Shown: in pieces, positions 1 to 8,730 of the stretch
Layout of the letters: the number at the start of each line of letters is the position of its first letter
How positions within the stretch are numbered: position 1 is the first letter of the stretch
DNA from: JBMNKL01 sp050952225
GTDB taxonomy: Bacteria; Bacillota; Clostridia; Acetivibrionales; DTU013
Reading direction: 5' to 3'
NCBI GenBank assembly: GCA_050952225.1
Contig: JBMNKL010000001.1
Span: 825,231 to 889,230, forward strand
DNA length: 64,000 nucleotides
Translations under genes and position numbers: made by a program
Notes under the pieces: model-generated
Told to the model about the DNA's origin: nothing
Databases searched by the model: none
What the model saw: only the letters and a program-made list of their open reading frames with translations

Positions 1-666
1 GAAAATATGTGCTGGAACAAGAAAATTAATGAATGGAAAGGTGCATATCCGCTTAAGTATGATGCGAACGGAAGCCTCAAACCGCACTACATTATAGAAA
101 GGCTTTACGAGATTACGAGGGGAGATGCCATCATTACGACCGAGGTCGGCCAGAATCAGATATGGGCGGCGCAGTTCTACAAGTATACAAAGCCAAGGCA
201 GTTTATTTCCTCGGGAGGGCTTGGCACAATGGGGTATGGTCTTGGCGCGTGCATAGGGGCACAGATAGGCAGGCCCGACAAGAAGGTAATCAACATTGCC
301 GGTGACGGCAGCTTCCGTATGAATTGCACCGAGCTTGCCACTGCAGTTGAATACAAGCTGCCGGTGGTTGTTGCCATTCTAAACAACCGCGTGCTTGGCA
401 TGGTAAGGCAATGGCAAAGCCTGTTTTATGACCGCCGTTATTCGGCGACGACTATTGACAGGGGCACCGACTTCGTTGCCCTTGCGGAGGCTTTCGGCGC
501 TGTCGGGATAAAAGCAACCAGGCCGGACGAGGTGGACAGCACGTTTGAAAGGGCGCTGGCCTCGAAGGATAGGCCGGTGCTGATTGATTTTGAGATAGAC
601 AAGGATGAAATGGTGTTTCCTATTGTTCCGCCGGGCGCGCCCATAGACGAACTGATAGACGAATAA
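1..666 (+). CDS. ilvB: Acetolactate synthase large subunit, C-terminal part (runs off the left edge)
   Basis: Acetolactate synthase condenses two pyruvates (or pyruvate and 2-oxobutyrate) with thiamine diphosphate, the first common step of branched-chain amino acid synthesis. Only the last 221 codons are present. They hold the TPP-binding domain: the GDGSFRMN motif, followed about 25 residues later by NNRVLGMVRQWQ, gives the GDG...N metal/TPP signature. VGQNQIWAAQFY and SSGGLGTMGYGLG are typical of the family. The frame is open from base 1, so the true start lies outside the window. No ilv gene follows; the next genes belong to the ribosomal block. Confidence 0.93.
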   Translation, partial: ENMCWNKKINEWKGAYPLKYDANGSLKPHYIIERLYEITRGDAIITTEVGQNQIWAAQFYKYTKPRQFISSGGLGTMGYGLGACIGAQIGRPDKKVINIAGDGSFRMNCTELATAVEYKLPVVVAILNNRVLGMVRQWQSLFYDRRYSATTIDRGTDFVALAEAFGAVGIKATRPDEVDSTFERALASKDRPVLIDFEIDKDEMVFPIVPPGAPIDELIDE

Positions 667-670
667 TGTT

Positions 671-686
671 GGATAGGGCGGCTTGC
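671..686 (+). repeat. Solo copy of the 30.1-kb element's terminal repeat
   Basis: GGATAGGGCGGCTTGC begins four bases after the ilvB stop codon. The same 16 bases are found in both terminal inverted repeats of the element at 30106-30342. No element interior is present here, so this is either a remnant or an independently dispersed short repeat. Confidence 0.5.
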
Positions 687-692
687 TTTCAG

Positions 693-715
693 GTTGGGGT
701 CAGGCTGACCCCAAC
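693..715. repeat. Palindrome after ilvB (REP-like or terminator stem)
   Basis: A 23-base palindrome with 11-bp arms (GTTGGGGTCAG / CTGACCCCAAC) around a single central base. No T-run follows, so it is a poor intrinsic terminator. GGGGTCAG..CTGACCCC stems of this kind occur as dispersed REP-like repeats in many genomes. It may still stabilise or end the ilvB transcript. Confidence 0.45.
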
Positions 716-750
716 GGCGGCTTTACAGCAAAACTGCCGATAATTTTTTC

Positions 751-779
751 TTGACTTTTAAAATGTTATGTGTTAAATT
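751..779 (+). promoter_or_regulatory. Promoter for rpmG-secE-nusG
   Basis: TTGACT (751-756), a 17-base spacer and TAAATT (774-779). The -35 is near consensus and the -10 matches four of six positions. It is the only good candidate in the 236 bases between ilvB and rpmG. The rest of this gap holds only the repeats above and an untranslated leader in which no known leader motif was recognised. Confidence 0.55.
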
Positions 780-902
780 ATTTATTGCTCCGTTAGGGAG
801 GTCTTTTTTTTATGCCGGTTTGCAAACCGATAGAAACCGGCGCCCGGACATACGGATGTATACCCCGGATTTTGCGATATACGGGAGCTGGAGGTGTCGT
901 AA

Positions 903-1052
903 ATGAGAGTCAAGATTACATTGGCATGTGTAGACTGCAAACAGAGGAATTATCATACTAAGAAGAACAAGAAGAATGATCCGGACAGGATTGAGATGAA
1001 GAAATACTGTAAGTTCTGCCAGAAACATACGGTACACAAGGAAACGAAATAA
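903..1052 (+). CDS. rpmG: 50S ribosomal protein L33
   Basis: A 49-residue basic protein starting MRVKITLACVDC, a component of the large ribosomal subunit. It carries two CxxC pairs (CVDC near residue 9 and CKFC near residue 37), the zinc-ribbon (C+) form of L33. The start follows GGAGGTG with seven bases of spacing. It lies 18 bases before secE, the usual rpmG-secE-nusG order. Confidence 0.95.
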   Translation: MRVKITLACVDCKQRNYHTKKNKKNDPDRIEMKKYCKFCQKHTVHKETK

Positions 1053-1070
1053 AGGCGGAGGTGCGCATAC

Positions 1071-1295
1071 ATGGCTGAAAATTCACGCCTATCCAAGCTG
1101 GCCGGCTTCGGCAGGAAGATTGCCAGGTTTGTTAAGGACATAAGGTCCGAATTGAAAAAAGTTATCTGGCCATCCAGGGAGCAGCTGGTGAACAATACTA
1201 TTTCAGTATTGGTAATCTGCCTGCTTATCGGTATAATTATATGGGTTTCCGACGTCATTTTCGGAAAGGTTTTGGAATGGACCCTGTCCAGGTAA
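1071..1295 (+). CDS. secE: Preprotein translocase subunit SecE
   Basis: SecE clamps SecY in the protein-export channel. The 74-residue protein has the conserved amphipathic stretch ELKKVIWPSREQL followed by one transmembrane helix (about residues 43-66), the short single-helix form of Gram-positive bacteria. GGAGGTG sits seven bases before the ATG. It lies between rpmG and nusG, as is standard. Confidence 0.95.
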   Translation: MAENSRLSKLAGFGRKIARFVKDIRSELKKVIWPSREQLVNNTISVLVICLLIGIIIWVSDVIFGKVLEWTLSR

Positions 1296-1316
1296 TGAAG
1301 GAGGATTCAAATCCTG

Positions 1317-1847
1317 ATGAATGTCAATGGTATGCCTGAAGCCAAATGGTATGTTGTACATACTTATTCCGGGTATGAGAATAAAGTTAAAGCCAATCTG
1401 GAGAAAATAGTCGAGAACAGGAATATGCAGGATTATATCCTTGATATTGTTGTTCCGATGGAAGAGCAGATTGAAATAAAGGATGGCAAGAAAAAGGCCA
1501 CGCTTAGGAAAGTGTTTCCTGGGTATGTTCTTGTTAAGATGGTTATGACGGATGAATCCTGGTATGTGGTTAGAAACACCAGGGGTGTGACAGGTTTTGT
1601 AGGACCGGGGTCGAAGCCTGTTCCGCTGACTGATGAAGAAATAAGGGCAATGGGTGTTGAGGAATTTGCCCCGGTGCTGGATTATGAAGTAAACGACAAT
1701 GTAAGGGTCATAAGCGGGCCCTTGGAGAACTTTATCGGTGTAGTCGAAGAAATCAACATTGAGAAGAAAAAAGTCAGGGTGGCAGTATCCATGTTCGGAA
1801 GGGAAACACCTGTTGAACTGGAATTGACACAGATACAGAAATTGTAA
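1317..1847 (+). CDS. nusG: Transcription termination/antitermination factor NusG
   Basis: NusG binds the RNA polymerase clamp and modulates pausing and termination. The 176-residue protein has the NGN domain (AKWYVVHTYSGYENKV at the start, FPGYVLVKM mid-domain) and a C-terminal KOW domain (VRVISGPLENFIGVVEEI). The ATG at 1317 lies 12 bases after AAGGAGG; an ATG at 1332 is a possible alternative start. rplK follows closely. Confidence 0.95.
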   Translation: MNVNGMPEAKWYVVHTYSGYENKVKANLEKIVENRNMQDYILDIVVPMEEQIEIKDGKKKATLRKVFPGYVLVKMVMTDESWYVVRNTRGVTGFVGPGSKPVPLTDEEIRAMGVEEFAPVLDYEVNDNVRVISGPLENFIGVVEEINIEKKKVRVAVSMFGRETPVELELTQIQKL

Positions 1848-1870
1848 GGATTGGGAGGTGGATGAAAGCC

Positions 1871-2296
1871 ATGGCGAAGAAAATTGCGGGTTATATAAAG
1901 CTACAGATTCCTGCAGGAAAGGCAACTCCTGCTCCACCGGTTGGACCAGCTTTAGGACAGCATGGCGTAAACATCATGGGATTTTGCAAGGAGTTTAATG
2001 AAAGGACCGCAAAAGACGCCGGGTTGATTATTCCCGTCGTTATCACGGTTTATGCTGACAGGTCTTTTTCATTTATAACGAAGACTCCTCCGGCAGCGGT
2101 GCTTTTGAAAAGGGCATGCAAGATTGAGAAAGCTTCGGGCACTCCAAACAGGGAGAAGGTTGCAAAGATTTCAATTGATGAGGTCAGGAAGATTGCGGAA
2201 ATGAAAATGCCCGACTTAAACGCTGCGAGTATTGAAGCGGCCACCAGCATGGTTGCGGGTACGGCCAGAAGCATGGGCATAGAAGTGGTGGAGTAG
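1871..2296 (+). CDS. rplK: 50S ribosomal protein L11
   Basis: L11 forms the base of the stalk, the GTPase-associated centre of the large subunit. The protein is 141 residues, the normal length. KLQIPAGKATPAPPVGPALG and the C-terminal RNA-binding part (MPDLNAASIEAA..AGTARSMGI) are diagnostic. The start at 1871 is preferred over an in-frame ATG at 1862 because GGGAGGTG (1853-1860) then has ten bases of spacing instead of one. Confidence 0.95.
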   Translation: MAKKIAGYIKLQIPAGKATPAPPVGPALGQHGVNIMGFCKEFNERTAKDAGLIIPVVITVYADRSFSFITKTPPAAVLLKRACKIEKASGTPNREKVAKISIDEVRKIAEMKMPDLNAASIEAATSMVAGTARSMGIEVVE

Positions 2297-2402
2297 TACG
2301 GGCCGCAGTGGCAGTCCGGCTTTGTCTGAAGCCCATGTGAAGCTTGAAAAGTGGGAGGGAACATCTGTTTCCGAATATTTGACCACGTAAGGGAGGATTA
2401 TA

Positions 2403-3098
2403 ATGAAGAGAGGAAAGAAATATATCGAGAGCGCAAAGCTCGTGGACAGAACAGTATTGTATGAACCGGCACAAGCCCTGGACCTTGTTAAAAAGACTGC
2501 AAAAGCAAAGTTTGACGAAACGGTCGAGGTGCATGTAAGGCTTGGTGTCGATTCAAGACATGCCGACCAGCAGGTGAGAGGCGCGGTTGTGCTCCCTCAC
2601 GGCACAGGCAAGACAGTCAGGGTGCTTGTATTTGCAAAAGGGGATAAAGCCAAGGAGGCTGAACAGGCCGGAGCAGATTATGTAGGGGCGGAAGACCTTG
2701 TTGCAAAGATTCAGAATGAGAACTGGTTTGATTTCGACGTAGTTGTAGCTACGCCGGATATGATGAGTGTCGTGGGCAGACTGGGCAGACTGCTGGGACC
2801 AAAGGGGCTTATGCCGAACCCGAAGGCCGGGACGGTCACGATGGATGTTTCAAAGGCGATAAGCGAAATTAAAGCCGGTAAAATCGAGTACAGGCTTGAT
2901 AAAACAAATATAATCCACTGCCCTATCGGCAAAGTGTCGTTTGAACTTGAAAAACTGCAGGATAACTTCCGTACCCTGATGGATGCCATCATAAGGGCAA
3001 AGCCGCCCGCTGCAAAGGGACAGTACCTGAGAAGCATAGTTGTTGCATCTACAATGGGGCCCGGCATAAAGGTAAACCCGGCCAGGGTGACAGAATAA
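2403..3098 (+). CDS. rplA: 50S ribosomal protein L1
   Basis: L1 forms the L1 stalk at the ribosomal E site and often represses its own operon. It is 231 residues, full length, with the signature region GRLGRLLGPKGLMPNPK. GGGAGG precedes the ATG. It pairs with rplK as in most bacteria; the L10 leader and rplJ follow. Confidence 0.95.
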   Translation: MKRGKKYIESAKLVDRTVLYEPAQALDLVKKTAKAKFDETVEVHVRLGVDSRHADQQVRGAVVLPHGTGKTVRVLVFAKGDKAKEAEQAGADYVGAEDLVAKIQNENWFDFDVVVATPDMMSVVGRLGRLLGPKGLMPNPKAGTVTMDVSKAISEIKAGKIEYRLDKTNIIHCPIGKVSFELEKLQDNFRTLMDAIIRAKPPAAKGQYLRSIVVASTMGPGIKVNPARVTE

Positions 3099-3184
3099 AT
3101 CCTGCTTTACAACCATGAACTTTTGCTGTAATATATAATTTGCTGCTATTATGCTGCTATTATATTGACAAATAAATCAAACGG

Positions 3185-3326
3185 TACCGCAGACAGCAGG
3201 TGCGCAAGCATAATCGGGTATCCGGCCTGCCGAGGTAGATAGATGGTTTGTTCCGGCTAGCCGTTAAGGCATCATGGCGGAGATATCCCTTGTGCGTCTG
3301 CAGTATGCGAAGCACAAGGGTTTTTT
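3185..3326 (+). ncRNA. Ribosomal protein L10 leader with terminator
   Basis: The 290-base gap between rplA and rplJ contains a structured leader resembling the Firmicutes L10 leader: GCCGAGGTAGATAGATGG in the middle and a terminator stem CCCTTGTGC (3287-3295) / GCACAAGGG (3312-3320) followed by TTTTTT (3321-3326). In this family the L10(L12)4 complex binds the leader and shuts down rplJL. The 5' limit is approximate. The upstream A/T-rich stretch 3115-3180 probably holds a promoter, but I could not choose between overlapping candidates. Confidence 0.85.
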
Positions 3327-3388
3327 AATTGCAGGCTGTTTGGCTACATGCTGTCTCGTGAACGGGATGGACAAAGGAGGTGGAAAAC

Positions 3389-3925
3389 TTGCCGAAGGAA
3401 AGCACACTTAATCAAAAGCGGAAAATTGTAGAGGACATAAGCAACAAAATAAAAGCATCAAAAGCAATAGTTTTTGCAGATTACAGGGGACTGACGGTTG
3501 AGCAGGATACCGAGCTCAGAAGCGCGCTCAGAAAGGCAGGCGTTGATTACAAGGTTGTAAAAAATACGCTGACAAGGTTTGCAGTAAAGGAAAACGGGCT
3601 TGACGAAATAACACCTTACCTGGTCGGGCCTACATCCATGGCATCAAGCGAGGATGACCCCGTCGCGCCGGCAAAAGTTTTGAGCGAGTATGCAAAGAAA
3701 TTTGACAAGCTGGAAATCAAGGTCGGCGTAGTGGAAGGAAAGGTTATAGATCTCGAAGGCATCAAAGAACTGGCCGATCTCCCATCGAGAGAAGTGCTTG
3801 TCGCCAAAGCCCTTGGCGGCCTGAAAGCGCCGATATCGGGCCTGGTTAATGTTCTCAATGGAAACATAAGAGGCCTGGTTATTGCATTAAATGCAATTGC
3901 TGAGCAAAAGGAAAATGCTTCTTAG
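3389..3925 (+). CDS. rplJ: 50S ribosomal protein L10
   Basis: L10 anchors the L7/L12 dimers to the stalk base. From TTG at 3389 the protein is 178 residues. AAAGGAGGTG (3373-3382) has six bases of spacing to this TTG; an in-frame GTG at 3380 overlaps the ribosome binding site and is rejected. AIVFADYRGLTVEQDTELR and KVVKNTLTRFA are typical of L10. It is preceded by the L10 leader and followed by rplL. Confidence 0.94.
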   Translation: MPKESTLNQKRKIVEDISNKIKASKAIVFADYRGLTVEQDTELRSALRKAGVDYKVVKNTLTRFAVKENGLDEITPYLVGPTSMASSEDDPVAPAKVLSEYAKKFDKLEIKVGVVEGKVIDLEGIKELADLPSREVLVAKALGGLKAPISGLVNVLNGNIRGLVIALNAIAEQKENAS

Positions 3926-4004
3926 CAATTGCCGAGAAAGCGAATGCTTCTTAAAAGCAAGAAATTAAACCATACTTGATAAATATTATGGAGGTAATTA
4001 TAAG

Positions 4005-4394
4005 ATGGCTAGTGAAAAAGTTACAAAGTTGATTGAGGATGTAAAATCGTTAACGGTATTGGAATTATCAGAGCTTGTAAAGGCTCTTGAAGAGGAATTC
4101 GGTGTGTCCGCGGCGGCTCCTGTGGCTATGGCAGCGGCTCCTGCTGCAGGCGGAGCGGCAGCAGCTCCGGCAGCAGAAGAAAAGACCGAGTTTGACGTAA
4201 TACTCAAGGATGTGGGAGCTGAAAAGATCAAGGTTATCAAGGTTGTCAGGGAAATTACGAGCCTGGGACTTAAAGAAGCCAAGGATCTTGTCGACGGAGC
4301 TCCCAAGACTGTCAAGGAGAATGTTTCCAAGGAAGAAGCAGCCGAAATAGAAGCAAAATTCAAGGAAGTGGGCGCTACTGTAGAAATCAAGTAA
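4005..4394 (+). CDS. rplL: 50S ribosomal protein L7/L12
   Basis: The stalk protein that recruits translational GTPases. It is 129 residues: an N-terminal dimerisation helix region, an Ala/Pro-rich hinge (about residues 36-55) and the C-terminal domain with KDVGAEKIKVIKVVREITSL and GLKEAKDLV. An intrinsic terminator follows at once, so rplJL can form its own transcript. Confidence 0.96.
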   Translation: MASEKVTKLIEDVKSLTVLELSELVKALEEEFGVSAAAPVAMAAAPAAGGAAAAPAAEEKTEFDVILKDVGAEKIKVIKVVREITSLGLKEAKDLVDGAPKTVKENVSKEEAAEIEAKFKEVGATVEIK

Positions 4395-4416
4395 TAAATG
4401 CGCACCGGAGGTGGAA

Positions 4417-4445
4417 GTGTCCCGGTTTTAACCGGGACACTTTTT
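4417..4445 (+). terminator. Intrinsic terminator of rplJL
   Basis: GTGTCCCGGT / ACCGGGACAC (10-bp stem, 4-base loop, 4417-4440) followed by TTTTT. Confidence 0.88.
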
Positions 4446-4576
4446 ATGCCTGAAAACGGAGAGACAACAAGCATAGCACACGAACAGCCTACGCCGCCGG
4501 GAAAATGAAATTCATCCTGGTATTTGACCTGCACAGACAGATAAAAAAAGACAACAGAAACAACACATTATACCTA

Positions 4577-4605
4577 TTGACATGCAGCCAACAGTATGCT
4601 AGAAT
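4577..4605 (+). promoter_or_regulatory. Promoter for rpoBC
   Basis: TTGACA (4577-4582), a 17-base spacer, and TAGAAT (4600-4605): consensus -35, -10 with one mismatch. It lies in the 582-base gap between rplL and rpoB and would give a leader of about 365 bases, so rpoBC can be transcribed apart from the ribosomal genes. Confidence 0.8.
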
Positions 4606-4731
4606 TGTTTACTGCATCGTGATTCCGGACTAGTTTAATTTTTTAAGATGCAACCCTTTATAATTGCACAATAGATTATAACACAGGAGAATAAAATAGA
4701 CAAGAAGTGTTAATAATTATTTATTGGAAGC

Positions 4732-4770
4732 CCAGGCAAATTCAATGAAGTTGCCTGGCAGGTGTTTTTT
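4732..4770 (+). terminator. Terminator-like hairpin in the rpoB leader
   Basis: CCAGGCAA (4732-4739) pairs with TTGCCTGG (4751-4758); CAGGTG and a run of six T follow (4765-4770). It lies between the rpoB promoter and the rpoB start, so it could act as an attenuator. No tRNA-sensing or other known leader motif was recognised beside it. Confidence 0.6.
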
Positions 4771-4829
4771 AATAAAGAAGAAATATGTTTATTGGATGTA
4801 AGCGCCAATGCCAATATGGATTAGCCCAG

Positions 4830-4857
4830 AAGCTTTTAATAATATTATTAAAAGCTT
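4830..4857. repeat. Perfect 28-base palindrome in the rpoB leader
   Basis: The sequence starts AAGCTTTTAATAAT and is its own reverse complement over 28 bases. It lies 120 bases before rpoB. It could be a very A/T-rich hairpin in the leader RNA or a protein-binding site. A second possible stem, CACCGG..CCGGTG, follows within about 35 bases. Confidence 0.7.
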
Positions 4858-4976
4858 TAGATATACACCGGCGTATCGTCCGAAACGACCGGTGATCCGG
4901 TAAAATTGCATGAATGCAAGCCTTTCATGTAAAACGCTCAAACTACAACAAGTCTTAATTTATGAGGTGATATTTA

Positions 4977-7900
4977 ATGGTACATCCCGTAAAAATGGGC
5001 CGGAATACAAGAATGAGCTATTCCAGGATAGATGAGGTTCTGGATATGCCCAACTTGATCGAAGTTCAGAAAAACTCTTACAAATGGTTCCGGGAGGAAG
5101 GACTTCGCGAAGTATTCAGGGATGTTTCGCCGATCCAGGATTACACGGGCAACCTGGTACTGGAGTTTCCGGATTACAGGCTGGAGGATGACAACCCTAA
5201 GTATACTATCGATGAGTGCAAGGAAAGGGATACTACATATTCCGCTCCGCTGAAGGTCAAAGTGCGCTTGATTAACAAGGAAACCGGCGAAGTGAAGGAA
5301 CAGGAAATATTCATGGGAGATTTTCCGCTGATGACCGAAAACGGCACATTTATAATTAATGGAGCCGAGAGGGTCATTGTCAGCCAACTGGTGAGATCAC
5401 CCGGGATTTATTATTCGAAAAAATTAGACAAGACAGGTAAGGTCCTTTACTCCGCAACCGTAATACCGAATCGTGGCGCCTGGCTTGAATATGAAACGGA
5501 TTCCAGCGACATCATGTCGGTCAGGATTGACAGGACCAGGAAACTGCCTATTACCGTTTTGCTGCGGGCTCTCGGCTACGGTACCGATGCAGCCATTACC
5601 GAGTTGCTTGGTGAAGACGAGAGGGTACTTGCCACTATCCAGAAAGATAGCGCGAAGAGTTCGGATGATGGTTTGATTGAGATATATAAAAGGTTGAGAC
5701 CTGGGGAACCTCCTACTGTTGAGAGTGCATCAACACTGCTGAACAACCTGTTTTTCGACCCCAAGAGGTATGACCTTGCCAAGTTCGGCAGGTTCAAGTT
5801 CAACAAGAAGCTTTCATTGGCATCAAGGATAGCCGGTCATAAGGCTGCCGAGAAAATTACTGATCCGAAGACCGGAAAAATTATTGTCAATGAAGGCGAA
5901 TATATTGACAGGGAAAAAGCCGTTGTCATTCAGAATACCGGGATTAATGCCGTTTATATCTATGCCGAGGATAAAAAGGTCAGGGTCATAGGTAACGGCA
6001 CTGTTGATTTGAAAGCGGTTACCGGTTTTGATCCCTCTGAAACTGGCATAACGGAAAAAGTAAGATATGAAGTCCTGAAAAAATTGATGAAAGAAAACCG
6101 GACTAAAGCCGACCTGAAAAAAGCGATTGCAAGCAGCGTGGATGAATTGGTTCCGAAACATGTTACGCCCGAGGATATAATCTCATCCATAAATTACCTG
6201 GTCCATCTGAATTACGGGGTCGGCAGCGACGATGATATAGACCACCTGGGCAACAGGAGATTACGATGCGTCGGAGAGCTGTTGCAGAACCAGTTCAGGA
6301 TAGGGCTGGCAAGGATGGAAAGAGTAGTAAGGGAAAGGATGACAATCCAGGATATTGATGTTGTCACACCCCAGGCGCTAATTAACATAAGGCCTGTTAC
6401 CGCCGCGATAAAGGAGTTTTTTGGGAGCAGCCAGTTATCGCAGTTTATGGACCAAACAAACCCGCTGGCGGAACTAACGCACAAGAGAAGGCTCAGCGCA
6501 CTGGGACCCGGCGGCTTAAGCAGGGAAAGAGCGGGATTCGAAGTCCGCGACGTGCACTATTCCCATTACAGCCGCATGTGCCCGATAGAGACGCCGGAAG
6601 GCCCGAACATCGGCCTTATAGGCTCACTGAGCACCTATGCGCGCATAAACGAATATGGCTTTATTGAGGCGCCGTACAGGAAGATAGACAAGGCCAGGGG
6701 CGTGGTAACGGACGAGATACATTACCTCACGGCTGATGAGGAAGATATGTACATGATTGCGCAGGCAAACGAACCGCTTGACGAGGAAGGCAGGTTCATA
6801 GACAAAAAGGCGCTTTGCAGGTACAAGGATGAGATTATTGAGGTGGAGACCGACCGGGTGGATTACATGGATGTGTCGCCCAAGCAGCTGGTATCCGTGG
6901 CGACTGCCATGATACCGTTCCTGGAAAATGACGACGCAAACCGCGCGCTTATGGGCTCCAACATGCAGCGCCAGGCAGTGCCGCTTATCAAGACTGAGGC
7001 GCCGATAATAGGAACCGGTATTGAGCACAAGGCAGCGAGAGATTCAGGCACTGTTGTGATTGCCCGCAATTCCGGAACGGTTGAGAAGGTTTCCGCAAAT
7101 GAGATAATTATACGTACCAATGACGGCAAAAGAGATGTTTACAAGCTTTTGAAGTATGTGCGGTCCAACCAGGGCACATGTACAAACCAGAGGCCTCTCG
7201 TAAAGAAGAACGATTTGGTTGAAAAAGGGGACGTCATTGCCGACGGGCCTTCTACCGATAACGGTGAAATCGCCCTCGGCAAGAACGTACTGGTAGGCTT
7301 TATGACCTGGGAAGGCTATAATTATGAAGATGCCATACTTATAAGCGAAAAGCTTGTCAAGGAAGATACGTTTACATCCATCCATATAGAGGAATACGAA
7401 GCTGAAGCCAGGGATACCAAGCTTGGCCCTGAAGAAATTACCCGGGATATTCCCAATGTCAGTGAAGAATCCTTAAAGGATCTTGACGAGAGGGGGATTA
7501 TCAGGATAGGAGCCGAGGTCAGGGCGGGCGATATACTTGTAGGCAAAGTAACTCCAAAGGGAGAAACAGAATTGACGGCTGAAGAAAGGCTTTTAAGAGC
7601 CATTTTCGGTGAAAAAGCCAGGGAGGTCAGGGATACTTCTCTCAGGGTACCCCATGGGGAATCCGGAATTGTTGTCGATGTAAAAGTCTTCACGAGGGAA
7701 GCCGGCGATGAACTGCCGCCCGGGGTAAACCAGCTTGTCAGATGTTATGTTGCCCAGAAACGAAAGATATCAGTTGGTGACAAGATGGCTGGCAGGCATG
7801 GAAACAAGGGCGTTATCTCCAGGGTGCTCCCCGAAGAGGATATGCCGTTTCTTCCCGACGGGACCCCGCTGGAAATCGTATTGAACCCGCTGGGCGTTCC

Positions 7901-8714
7901 TTCGCGCATGAATATCGGCCAGGTGCTTGAGACCCATCTTGGATATGCCGCCAAGGTGATGGGATGGCATATAGCCACTCCGGTATTTGACGGGGCTTCC
8001 GAGAAAGATATTTTTGAGACGCTGAAAATGGCCGGCCTTCCTGAAGACGGAAAAACAGTGCTGTATGACGGAAGAACTGGTATGCCGTTTGATAACCGGG
8101 TTACGGTAGGCTACATGTATATGATGAAGCTGGCTCACCTGGTCGATGACAAGATTCACGCCCGTTCCACGGGGCCGTATTCTCTTGTTACCCAGCAACC
8201 GCTCGGCGGAAAGGCGCAATTTGGAGGCCAGAGGTTCGGCGAAATGGAAGTATGGGCTCTTGAAGCATATGGAGCCGCGTATACCTTGCAGGAAATCCTT
8301 ACGGTTAAATCGGACGATGTCGTGGGAAGGGTAAAAACTTACGAAGCTATCGTCAAAGGCGAGAACGTGCCGGAACCGGGCATACCCGAATCGTTCAAGG
8401 TTTTGATAAAGGAACTCCAGAGCCTCGCGCTGGATGTCAAGGTATACACCGAGGAGCGTGAAGAAATAGCCATTAAGGAATCCTCCGAGGACGATATCGA
8501 GGAACTCAACGTGAATATCGAAGGGCGCGAGGATGAAGAGGAGCTGGAAGGTTACGGCGATATTCCTGATGGATTGATTGACGAGGATATCGATATCGAT
8601 GATTTTGATCTTGGTGAAATCGGGAATCCCGTGGAGAATCTTGATGATACGTTAGGTGAAGACCTGTTCACCGATGACGATTTCGCGGACAACCTGGATG
8701 ACGAGGATTTTTAG
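4977..8714 (+). CDS. rpoB: RNA polymerase beta subunit
   Basis: The beta subunit of RNA polymerase, 1245 residues. The rifampicin-binding region is intact (GSSQLSQFMDQTNPL, ELTHKRRLSALGPGGL), as are the active-centre-proximal GRHGNKGV and QPLGGKAQFGGQRFGEME near the C-terminus. GAGGTG precedes the ATG. After the usual end of the protein there is a strongly acidic tail of roughly 75 residues rich in D/E (for example EDDIEELNV and DIDIDDFDLGE). rpoC follows after 16 bases. Confidence 0.97.
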   Translation: MVHPVKMGRNTRMSYSRIDEVLDMPNLIEVQKNSYKWFREEGLREVFRDVSPIQDYTGNLVLEFPDYRLEDDNPKYTIDECKERDTTYSAPLKVKVRLINKETGEVKEQEIFMGDFPLMTENGTFIINGAERVIVSQLVRSPGIYYSKKLDKTGKVLYSATVIPNRGAWLEYETDSSDIMSVRIDRTRKLPITVLLRALGYGTDAAITELLGEDERVLATIQKDSAKSSDDGLIEIYKRLRPGEPPTVESASTLLNNLFFDPKRYDLAKFGRFKFNKKLSLASRIAGHKAAEKITDPKTGKIIVNEGEYIDREKAVVIQNTGINAVYIYAEDKKVRVIGNGTVDLKAVTGFDPSETGITEKVRYEVLKKLMKENRTKADLKKAIASSVDELVPKHVTPEDIISSINYLVHLNYGVGSDDDIDHLGNRRLRCVGELLQNQFRIGLARMERVVRERMTIQDIDVVTPQALINIRPVTAAIKEFFGSSQLSQFMDQTNPLAELTHKRRLSALGPGGLSRERAGFEVRDVHYSHYSRMCPIETPEGPNIGLIGSLSTYARINEYGFIEAPYRKIDKARGVVTDEIHYLTADEEDMYMIAQANEPLDEEGRFIDKKALCRYKDEIIEVETDRVDYMDVSPKQLVSVATAMIPFLENDDANRALMGSNMQRQAVPLIKTEAPIIGTGIEHKAARDSGTVVIARNSGTVEKVSANEIIIRTNDGKRDVYKLLKYVRSNQGTCTNQRPLVKKNDLVEKGDVIADGPSTDNGEIALGKNVLVGFMTWEGYNYEDAILISEKLVKEDTFTSIHIEEYEAEARDTKLGPEEITRDIPNVSEESLKDLDERGIIRIGAEVRAGDILVGKVTPKGETELTAEERLLRAIFGEKAREVRDTSLRVPHGESGIVVDVKVFTREAGDELPPGVNQLVRCYVAQKRKISVGDKMAGRHGNKGVISRVLPEEDMPFLPDGTPLEIVLNPLGVPSRMNIGQVLETHLGYAAKVMGWHIATPVFDGASEKDIFETLKMAGLPEDGKTVLYDGRTGMPFDNRVTVGYMYMMKLAHLVDDKIHARSTGPYSLVTQQPLGGKAQFGGQRFGEMEVWALEAYGAAYTLQEILTVKSDDVVGRVKTYEAIVKGENVPEPGIPESFKVLIKELQSLALDVKVYTEEREEIAIKESSEDDIEELNVNIEGREDEEELEGYGDIPDGLIDEDIDIDDFDLGEIGNPVENLDDTLGEDLFTDDDFADNLDDEDF

Positions 8715-8730
8715 AAAGGAGATCTGAGCC

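Noticed and set aside
3099..3184. TTGACA at about 3165 as promoter of rplJL
   Set aside because: No suitable -10 at 16-18 bases; the following sequence is already the L10 leader.
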